Source: Elysia marginata
Lineage: Eukaryota > Mollusca > Gastropoda > Plakobranchidae
NCBI GenBank assembly: GCA_019649035.1
Contig: BMAT01009968.1
Coordinates: 82,248-125,421, forward strand
Length of the DNA: 43,174 nucleotides
Reading direction: 5' to 3'
The notes under the pieces are model-generated. The model saw only the letters and a program-made list of their open reading frames with translations. It was not told the DNA's origin and ran no database searches. A program made the translations under genes and the position numbers. This document shows positions 35,701 through 43,174 of this stretch, in pieces. How positions within the stretch are numbered: the first letter of the stretch is position 1; every line of letters begins with the position of its first letter.

Positions 35701-38700
35701 TTAATGTTTTTGAGGATTGGGAATTGGTTATTATATATATATATAGGCCTAAATTCAGTTTTGAATAGTTTCAATTCCAGCAACTTAAAACCTTCAAAAT
35801 AGTTTTGTCTTTGATTAATTTAATTTGTTATGTTTTGCTTAATGTCTTTTATCTTTCTCTTCGCTTTGTCAACTTAAATGTCTTTTTATTTTAAATACCC
35901 ACAAGTTTAAAACGAAATTTAAAGTACACCATGATATGACTTCTTCCTTCCAAAATAGGCATACATTCTTCTTTGCATTTGAAAACATATTTTTTCTCTT
36001 ATATTGAGAACAGCTAGAGGAGTACAAGGAAGAGTTGCAACGCGCCAATGAGCGTATCAGCAGGCAAGGGAAAGAACTTGTCGAGTTAGCACAGACTTCT
36101 GAAGAAGCTCTTCAAGAGTACAAGAACTTGCAGGAGCAATATGAGCTGGAGTTGGTCACTGTCAGGGCAGCAAATGCCAAAGCCAATCAGGTTGGTCCAG
36201 AAAATAATCAAGTTGCTTGGTGGCATTAATGCACCAATACATGAAATTGGGAAGGATTAAAAAGATAGACCATACCTAGATTTAAAAAATGTACCATGTT
36301 TTTTATGTTTGGATCAATGTGCAAGAGGACCATCACTTTTTATGGTTTAAATGCATAAAAAATTTCTCAAAGGCATGAATAAATTCTTCATCGCAAAAGA
36401 GAACATAAAGCACCCATGATTTGGGAAAAGATAGGCTAAATATTGTTGTCACCTTAGATGAAAATGGAAAAGGATTATTAAGACAGAAAGAATTAAATAA
36501 GTTTGACTGGAAATGGCTATACTTTATTGGTAAAGAAATCAATTCAATTTATGATCCATTATTTTTTTAAAGGCCTGATATAATGGAATAAACAAATTTT
36601 ACACAGTTCATTCAGAGTTCATGTGATCTCTATTGCAGCTCCGAGCAGAAAGTGTGGCTGCAAAACGCCAGAGTGCTGCAGCTATGGCAAACATAGCCGG
36701 CGATCAAAAACTTATGAAGGCTCTCATTGACCTTGAGGAGCTCACTACAAAATATGAGACAGACAAAGCAACCTATGAAAATAAGGTAATTAAATTTCGT
36801 GTAAAGAATCTCGCATTAGTTAGTTTGAAATCTGCCATTGCAACTAGGATATTGTACCGTGAACTTTTGTAAGAAAACAATATGTAACATCCAAATATAT
36901 TTCATTGGTACTTTTAAAAATAGTATACATGTTTCTTAAAAAAGATGGCCTTTGCTTGTATTATCTAAGAGTATTTTTCTTCCTAGAAAATATTTTTAAA
37001 AATTAAAAGCTTTTTCACTTTTTACCTTCATATGCACTGTTTGTGTATTTGAGTAATATGTAAGAATTATGTTTTTCAAGCATTGTCCAATAAACTTTAC
37101 ATTTGCCCAAAAATGATTATTTGACCCTGAATCTCTAAAAATGTCCTGGCTTCAAAAAGCTGTAAGCTCTTTTCAATGTCAAATTATTATTTGGGTACAT
37201 TGTTTTTGCTTTTTTTAGAGCTGCATACATTTTTTTATAAGTGCTCCATGTTGAATGATTTTGAACTTCTTGATGCTTTTTCATATTTCGTGAAGCATTT
37301 GAGAAAAATGAAATTTACAATTCTGATTTTGGAGATCCATCAAACAATTTTTTTCCATTTTGTTATTGGCACTAATATTCTATTGTGTATGTTGTTTTCA
37401 TGCAATTCAAACTAGCTGCTTTGAACTTTCTTACATTCTTATTTGAATTGATTTTTTATTCTTGAGTTAAAAAATCATATGTTGTTTCTTCAAATGAAGA
37501 TGATATAAAGCTAAATTGTAGTCTAACTATCTTGCATTGGTTGGTACTTTTTTTTTGGTAGATCGAAGCCCTGGAGAAAGAACTGGAAGATGAAAAAGAT
37601 AAACTGGGAGTTCACGCTCTGGAAGATGAAACAGAAAGCCTAACTAAAGAACGAGATAACTTGTTACAAAAACTCGCTGAAGCTGAAAAACTGGCCGCAG
37701 AGTCTCAAACGCAGCACTACGAGCTGAAAAGACAATGTAAATCACAAGAAATCTATTGAGCTGAATGGTTTCTATAATGAAAGCTTAAAAATAGGGCAAG
37801 ATTGTTAGGGATTTTTTTCTAAGATTTTAATGGATGTTACCAAATCTATGCAAAATTTCAACGCAACTTTTTAGAAATTACAGTAAGTAATACTTAAAAA
37901 ATATTTGTTTTGCAAATTCACAGAAATGTTTCAAGTCTCTTGTATCTTACCTCAACAAGAAAAAAGATTTCACCCCAAAATATAGCTTTTTATACTTGAT
38001 GCATGGTTTGCTACAACGTGAAGCTTATTTAAAACTATTTTATGTTTCTTTTTTTTTCTTGATTTGTTCTTAAAGGATTGATTTTTTTTTCTATAAATAC
38101 CATGATACATCTGTTGGCTGTCAGTGCATGCCTAGTTTTTTTTGTACTTTTGACCAGATGCTCATCTTGAAGAGAAATACGAGAAAGCAACAAAAGAGCC
38201 GAAAATTCCAATTCCTCCTCCTCCTCCTCCTCCACCTCCACCTCCTCCTGTGCGGCAAGGGTAAAGCAGACATATTCCATTATGTTTAAAATGTTTTGTT
38301 CTGTGTTTTAATTTTATGATGGAATAGTTTGTTTATGACTTTAAATATTTTATGTTATGAATTACAACTGAACCTTAGCATTTGTAAAGTTTGTTTTTGC
38401 TACAAAGAAAAAAGTACAAGTTTTGATTATTATAACTAGTAAAAAATTAGTGGGCACTGCACATATTAAAATGTTGTTTTTTTTTTAAAGTGATGTCCTT
38501 CACATCTGAAAAAGACATTATGGCATTTGATAATTATTTTTTGTCACTTTCCCATGTTTTCCAATTATTTTGCCAAAGAAAAAAGTCATTTTAAAAAGAA
38601 AACACATTTGTTTGAAGTTTTAAAGTGTTTCAAAATTGAACATTTAAAGCAAGTCTTGAAAAGAAATGTTCTAAAACCCTTTAACTATTCTTGTTCAATT

Positions 38701-41700
38701 TTTTTTGGGGCATCAGTAAAATAAGTTTGAATAACCAAATCAAAGAAATAACAAAAAAAATTTGATGCTGCTCTTGTTTTTCTGAAAAAAATTTTACTTT
38801 TACTTTTGCTTTCTGTTGAAGCAATTTTGCTTATTTCTTGCAGCATTATGGCGCTCATTGCAGGAGGAAAAAAAAAGAAGAAGGAGATAAAAAATCAAAG
38901 ACGTATGTTATTATTACTGTATAATTTTTTTTCCTTTTGTAAGGATGTTATAGGTTTGAAAGATCTGCTCAAAGAAACACAGTTTATTCTACCCATTTTT
39001 TATCCCAAAAGTTAATTTTGTAAGTCATATTATCTCTTGTTTGGCAGAGATTGATTTTTGATCACTTACATTGCCAATGCTTTTTCCAATTTTTTGGAAG
39101 GAAAAACAAATGACAGGAAAACAATACTTTAAACCTCAGTTTCAAAATTCCTTGAATAGTTTGTACTTATATTTGACTTTCTTTTCGGTTTTTTTTTTGT
39201 ACAACAAAGTTGATGTTCAATTTGTTTTTGCAGTGGCAAAAGGTGGAGCAACACTGAATCAGGATTTTGATAAAGCTTTACAGGAGATGATGAAAAGAAT
39301 TGAGACAGGAAAAGCACTGAGACCTGTTCTAAAATCTCGTACGGTAAGAATCAGTTGTAGGAATTGTATTAAAAGAGTTTTCAAACAATCACATTGAACC
39401 ATAAGTTTCATAAAGTGTTTTGAAAAGGAATACAGCAAACTACATTTAGCTGTTTCATTTTAAGTTTTGAATCATTAAGTCTGAAATTATTAGGGAAGAA
39501 ATAAAATTACACTCAATTGTGAAGCAGAGTATCCACACAAATGAAAAGAGCAGATTTGAAAGGTGCTGAAAAATTAGAGACTAAAAGAGGTACAATGCAA
39601 AAGGGAGCTTTTCATACAGCATCCAGTTCTGTTTTGTTTTAACCCCTTAAAAAACCAGGCTTTGTTATTTGTTTGAACCTAATTCAAATGAAAATTACCC
39701 ATTTATATTTTTAACCATGCAATCTTCCAAGCCAATAGAAGAAAAAATATTTTAATGGTTTAAAAGCTGTGAGGAAAAGGAAAAATCTACTACGAAAAAG
39801 AATAACTTTTGTAATTTGTTTTTCTAAAATCCTTGTCATTTATATAGTGAGTGGGACTGAGTTGTTAATTTAGCAGTGAATGTTTTGGGTTTTTTTTTTA
39901 AGAATAAGAGTAGGCAAATCAATGAAGTGCATTATTTGTGGCTAGGTTCTTTACATTATTGTATTTTGGGTATCAAAATCAAAACTCATCTTCTTCTTTT
40001 TTTGAAGGATTGTGTTAAATTGCCTAGGTCAACATTACAGGTAACGGTCCCAGTTCTATTCCCATCACAATTTTTTTTCCAGTTAACAAGCATGTGAGAG
40101 CACTAATTTCCAACATCACATTACATTTCATTTTTTTCTTAACTAATGAGCTTTGATTTAGATTGAAAAAAGAATCAAGTTAAGTCAGCATTAATCATTG
40201 AGAAAACTATTATTTTCATGCAAGGCTTTTAAAGCAATGTTTGTGAGGTGCTTTGCTATTTAAGTTAGGTCTATCAGAACCATTGAAGGCAATAGCAGGT
40301 AAAGAAGATGGCAAAAAACCTTCCAAAGCACTATTTTTCTTAGTTGTCTGATGCATCATTGTCGCAGATTCTAGGTTTGGTGTTTTAGATAAATAGCAAG
40401 AAAATTAATTTTAATCAGATTTTCCTCACCAAATTTCTTCCATGCCCCTCCTGACTTTTATTTTTCTCCCAATCATTTTGTAAAAAAAAATCTGAAAAGT
40501 TTGGGATGTAAATGTTTACCCATATTCAGTATAAATTGAAAGCACTTTGGCATATTTTAACTACAATAAATTTTGTTTTGTTAAACACTGTCAGCTTATG
40601 AATTGTAAAGTGTTAAGGTTATCTCTTTTTTTGTAAAAAAAAGTATAACATTTTTTTTTTAATTATGGTAATAAATATTTGTTATTAAATGTAGTTGTAT
40701 GTACTGAATCATTGATGTGTTGTCCTTTTGTTTATTTTTGGACTGAAGAAGCACACTAAGTTTTCTTTTGAATCTCCTAATGCACACATCTGGGTTGTTT
40801 CAATTGATTTTAAATGATTCTATTTTCCAGTTACCCGTATATTATTTTATGCATTTTTTTTATGTTAGGAGTTGCAGGTCTTAAACCTTGTTTGATGTTA
40901 ACTTTTGGCATTTAAGCTGTAAAACGTTCTGAGTAGAGTACACAAGTTTTCCAGCACAAGCTTGTAAATGTACATAGGAAGTCTGCATGAATTTTCGTGC
41001 TTTGCTTTGTAGATTAAAAAAAATCAACGGAACAGTGACTTTCTTTTTTATGATTATTTATGATTTAACAAATGTTTTAAAATTTTAACGGAATATGGTT
41101 AAGGCAGATTGAAAATAACAACTTCTACATTTTTAAATTTCAGTTTTTAGTTAATGAGTTGGAAAAAAGGGGTTGGAAGAAAGAAAATACAGTATTGATT
41201 TGGTTGATTGTCTCTTCTCTAAACAAGTATGGATGTGGAAATAAAGATGGTTTTTTTTTCGTTAATCTTTGCTTCAAGAGAAAATGAATTATTTTGATAA
41301 AAATGTCTCTTAAGTTTAATTGCAAAACAAAATATGATCACAGTTTTTTTTTTTTTCATTAAAATAAATTGGGTGTAATGAATACACAAATGAGGCAAGT
41401 GTAACTCTTATAAAAAGCAAATAAGATTTGTTTTGTTTTTGTTTTTTACTTATCGAATAAGTTCACCAATAGGACTACCTGTAAAAAGTTTTGTTGTTCT
41501 TTTTTCAATGTCACTATTTAATTAACAATAGTTATATACGATCAACGAGTGAATTGTAATTTTTTAACTATTTCCTCTATGATAAAGCTTAGCAGTGAAT
41601 ACTGTAATATTGATGGAAAAGTGAAGATTTGATACACTGTACTTTTCTCATGCATTTTAATAGTTAGCAATTTTTCATCTCTTCATGCAGCAATCTGTGC

Positions 41701-42275
41701 CTGAGGATAAGTCTGCAGTATCAGAGCTAGAGGGGATTTTGGTTTGTATTTTACTTTCTTCTGTCATGTACAATTTTTGTTAAGTCTACATATTTATGAT
41801 TGAAAAAGGCATTAGATTGAAATACATATTTATGATTGAAAAAGGCATTAGATTGAAATTTTCATCATCAAAGTTTTTTATAACATTATGATGGAACATA
41901 GACCTATTGTGCCCTTTTTGGTTGCAAGAACATGCATCACTTTTCAGTGATTAATGACCATAAATAGCAGAGAAAGGATATTTGTTCAAGTTTAGTGTTT
42001 TTTGCATAAAAATTAATTTGAAAATTCAAGACAAAAATTCTCCAAAAGCCTTGTTCAGTTGTATTTTTTTTCTTCCTGGTGGTTTCTCCAACAACTCTTT
42101 TAAAGATATAATACAGGTAGATTAAGTGTTACAAAAATTATTTTCCTTTTCTTCCTAAAGAAAAATATGAAAAAGTCAAAAAGCGAAGAGGATTTGACTT
42201 CCGTGGATGATGCTTTTGTGCATGACAATAATGAGCTGTTCCAGGTGTTTAAAAGGAGAGAGCAAAAAAAGGAAG
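29237..42275 (+). CDS. SHTN1: Shootin-1 orthologue, 14 exons, 3' end missing
   Basis: Shootin-1 couples actin retrograde flow to L1-type adhesion molecules through cortactin and works in axon outgrowth and neuronal polarity (vertebrate knowledge). Coding exons join in frame with GT-AG sites and give 501 full codons from ATG at 29266. Residues 1-350 are mostly coiled coil. Residues 84-141 (YQELKEKYDIAI..CQREAESF..KKIKRQSQML..SINFEEEIDDVD) follow human shootin's block ESAEALATKL..NKTLKRISMLYM..INIDDED, as recalled. Then come a Pro-rich stretch (Pro373, 375-386), GIMALIAGGKKKKK (390-403), LQEMMKRIETGKALRPV (425-441) and SAVSELEGIL (454-463), matching human PPPPP, MSMIRK, VEEMMDRIKKGVHLRPV and SAVDELKGIL in order. 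Human shootin-1 is about 631 residues, so the last exon or exons are outside the window. Confidence 0.93.
29538..29885. repeat. Degenerate ATC/CAT-rich low-complexity tract
   Basis: Scattered atcatc, gataat and catcat units through the first coding intron of SHTN1. The long isoleucine-rich frames on both strands reflect this composition and are not genes. Confidence 0.8.
30337..30389 (+). CDS. SHTN1: SHTN1 coding exon 2
   Basis: Acceptor tcttttccag, donor CAG|gtatat. Completes a Val codon, then 17 codons including KHEELLMKLKKTQDQ, coiled-coil. Confidence 0.9.
30986..31046 (+). CDS. SHTN1: SHTN1 coding exon 3
   Basis: Acceptor tatttcacag, donor GATG|gtaagt. Encodes YGVLVDKLKDQKEQVKKARD, residues 52-71. 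Confidence 0.92.
31972..32066 (+). CDS. SHTN1: SHTN1 coding exon 4
   Basis: Acceptor aaattcacag, donor AAA|gtaaat. Residues 72-103, including REYQELKEKYDIAI and CQREAESFASK, the start of the strongly shootin-like block. Confidence 0.93.
32706..32811. repeat. (CT)n microsatellite
   Basis: About 30 near-pure CT units to 32766, then CTTT-interrupted copies, in the intron 190 bp before SHTN1 exon 5. Confidence 0.96.
33004..33163 (+). CDS. SHTN1: SHTN1 coding exon 5
   Basis: Acceptor cttctcag, donor GAAG|gtctct (non-consensus after GT, but the frame demands it). Residues 104-156: KKIKRQSQMLMSKF, then SINFEEEIDDVDEE, equivalent to human TLKRISMLYMAKL and the INIDDED acidic stretch. Confidence 0.93.
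33164..35076 (+). other. SHTN1 intron, little seen
   Basis: A 1.9-kb AT-rich intron. The only structure I note is an imperfect hairpin at about 34258-34290 (AACCGTTC and GAACGGTT arms). No exon is supported. Confidence 0.6.
35077..35174 (+). CDS. SHTN1: SHTN1 coding exon 6
   Basis: Acceptor ttccactcag, donor AGA|gtaagt. Residues 157-189, ELSAEKASLTASVKVLTEDL and on to AALKKR, coiled coil. Confidence 0.92.
35245..35420. mobile_element. 176-bp MITE-like element in SHTN1 intron
   Basis: Left end CAGTCTAGTCCTGATA and, inverted, right end CAGTTGAGTCTAGATAATC, both leading to a (t)AACC motif. The ends are imperfect inverted repeats of about 27 bp. CAGT[CT].AGTC ends with TA next to the right edge resemble pogo/mariner-type MITEs. 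Diverged, non-coding. Confidence 0.55.
36014..36190 (+). CDS. SHTN1: SHTN1 coding exon 7
   Basis: 59 codons, phase 0 both sides, with acceptor attgagaacag and a weak donor CAG|gttggt. Residues 190-248. EEALQEYKNLQEQYELEL aligns with human VEEYEEMQVNLELE. Confidence 0.92.
36639..36785 (+). CDS. SHTN1: SHTN1 coding exon 8
   Basis: 49 codons, phase 0, with acceptor ctctattgcag and donor AAG|gtaatt. Residues 249-297. RAESVAAKR and DQKLMKALIDLEELTTKYE match human RKKAESFAQE and DQQLLKALDENAKLTQQLE. Confidence 0.94.
37562..37736 (+). CDS. SHTN1: SHTN1 coding exon 9
   Basis: Acceptor ttttttggtag, donor CAAT|gtaaat. Residues 298-355, IEALEKELEDEKDKLGVHAL and on to HYELKRQ, the last long coiled-coil segment before the proline-rich region. 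Confidence 0.93.
38158..38260 (+). CDS. SHTN1: SHTN1 coding exon 10 (proline-rich)
   Basis: Acceptor ttgaccag, donor AAGG|gtaaag. Ends the coiled coil (AHLEEKYEKATKEPK), then P-I and twelve prolines, encoded by CCT and CCA codons in a CCT-repeat-like tract. Such runs bind profilin, SH3 or EVH1 domains; which applies here is not shown. Confidence 0.94.
38844..38902 (+). CDS. SHTN1: SHTN1 coding exon 11 (lysine patch)
   Basis: Acceptor atttcttgcag, donor AGAC|gtatgt. Encodes IMALIAGGKKKKKEIKNQR, at the place of human RSLMSMIRKRSH. The five lysines come from an A-rich run (38868-38880) that could slip in sequencing, but the frame is intact. Confidence 0.92.
39234..39343 (+). CDS. SHTN1: SHTN1 coding exon 12 (WH2-like motif)
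   Basis: Acceptor gtttttgcag, donor ACG|gtaaga. Residues 410-446, with DFDKALQEMMKRIETGKAL followed by RPV. The order of helix, Ile, Gly and LRPV fits a WH2 actin-monomer-binding motif placed after polyproline. Confidence 0.94.
39344..41690 (+). other. Largest SHTN1 intron, no feature seen
   Basis: A 2.3-kb AT-rich intron between the WH2-like exon and exon 13. The short frames in it (for example 39876-40097) have no splice context that would keep the reading frame. Confidence 0.6.
41691..41741 (+). CDS. SHTN1: SHTN1 coding exon 13
   Basis: 17 codons, phase 0 both sides, with acceptor cttcatgcag and donor TTG|gtttgt. Encodes QSVPEDKSAVSELEGIL, equivalent to human SAVDELKGIL. Confidence 0.92.
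41787..41858. repeat. Tandem duplication, 2 x 36 bp
   Basis: The unit starting tacatatttatgattgaaaa is present twice with no difference, 45 bp after SHTN1 exon 13. The lack of divergence implies a recent duplication. Confidence 0.95.
42161..42275 (+). CDS. SHTN1: SHTN1 coding exon 14 (last visible)
   Basis: Acceptor tcttcctaaag, donor GAAG|gttagt. Residues 464-501: KSKSEEDL, an acidic stretch, then ELFQVFKRREQKKE, comparable with human SLKSLD and LERILRRRK. It ends in phase 1, so the gene continues outside the window. Confidence 0.88.
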
Positions 42276-43174
42276 GTTAGTTTTAAATACCGATCGATCA
42301 TCCTAGTGTATTGATTGTAAATTTTGCTAGCTGTTTTCATATTAAAGTCTGCTGTGCATCTTTTTTTCCCATCTCTTAACAAGTAAAATTTAGGTCAAAA
42401 CAAAAACTTATACACATTTCATTAAGTGTTACAAAATAAATTTGACACAATATCTTTTTACTAGGTGCTGTCTATGAGCTTTCAAATCACCATTTATAAA
42501 CAAATGAACAGCAAATATTCGTGAAAAGCTTTCTTTTTGTTCTGATAAAGTAAAAAGGGAAACCTCAAAAATCAAACTCTTACAGTCCAGATTTCTCATA
42601 ATTCAAAGTTTTCTGCAAATAAGGTTTCTTTTACCTCTTTGGCTTTGTTAGATTTGAACTCATAAATTGAAGTTTATGAGGTTTGATTGTCTTTATTCAA
42701 AGTTAACATTGAGAACTGCAGAAGGTTTTCCTTCTCTGAAGCATCAAAGTAGGAACATATACATTCACATCACAAAATTGACACCCTAGAATCCATAAAT
42801 GGCCAGCAAAATTGGTTAGTTTTTGTAATACAACGCAAGTGTGAGGTTAGAGAGGAAGGTGCTAAAGAAATGAGAAGTAGTTTGTAAAAGAATGTTATTC
42901 TTTTAATTGTAATTCTTTTAATTCAAAGTTTCTGTTCCATTTCTAAAAGATTAGAATTATCAGGTTTCCATGGTGAACAGAGAAGAGTGCAGTTATCAAA
43001 AAAGAAAGATTTTTTAAAAAAGTTAAACAAGTAATCATTTAAAATTTCATATAATATGATATACCGGGTATCATGAAACTCTACTTTTACGAATGAGAAA
43101 TTTTGGTATTTATAAAAAACTTAGTGTATACTTGACAATGTTTTTCCCCTCTAATTTTTTTTTTTTTTTTTTTT
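42276..43174 (+). other. SHTN1 intron running off the window
   Basis: Begins with donor gttagt. Holds the inverted MITE copy at 42553-42973 and ends in a T run at the window edge. No further exon is seen. Confidence 0.65.
42553..42973 (-). mobile_element. MITE-like element, copy 2 (inverted relative to 1914-2351)
   Basis: The reverse complement aligns along its length with 1914-2351. It starts near gggaaacctca and ends near atcaggtttccatgg, so the ends are inverted repeats of GGAAACCT. It sits in the last visible SHTN1 intron. The outermost bases and the TA flanks are eroded, so the edges are good to about 10 bp. Confidence 0.7.

Overview
This window is animal nuclear DNA, not prokaryotic. 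It is AT-rich and has GT-AG introns, a tRNA-derived SINE, several TA-flanked inverted-repeat elements and long microsatellites. The two genes match vertebrate families that I recognise from memory. Intron sizes of 0.3-4 kb and the repeat style suggest an invertebrate. A mollusc or other lophotrochozoan is my guess, not something the sequence proves.

Layout. (1) Positions 1131-12016 (+) carry the last seven coding exons of a golgin-245/GOLGA4-type gene. It ends in a GRIP domain and a very short last coding exon (five residues plus stop), followed by a poly(A) signal near 12292. Its upstream exons lie outside the window. (2) Positions 12.3-29.2 kb are intergenic with no convincing gene. They hold a transposon interrupted by a 718-bp assembly gap, a perfect 20-bp hairpin, a 230-bp TA-flanked MITE, a 27-bp inverted repeat next to B-box-like motifs, a 70-80-bp inverted repeat enclosing a SINE, and many microsatellites. 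(3) Positions 29237-42275 (+) carry fourteen exons of a shootin-1 (SHTN1) orthologue, from the start codon through coiled coils, a 12-proline run, a lysine patch and a WH2-like motif. About 502 residues are visible. The last exon or exons are beyond the window.

The two genes are in tandem on the same strand and have unrelated roles: Golgi tethering at the trans-Golgi, and actin/adhesion coupling in neuronal polarity. Nothing suggests they work together. No new multi-gene system is visible. The points most worth following are the WH2-like motif in shootin, the miRNA-like perfect hairpin at 17352-17414, the large inverted repeat at 22094-22993, and a pogo/mariner-like TIR family with two oppositely oriented copies near the window ends.
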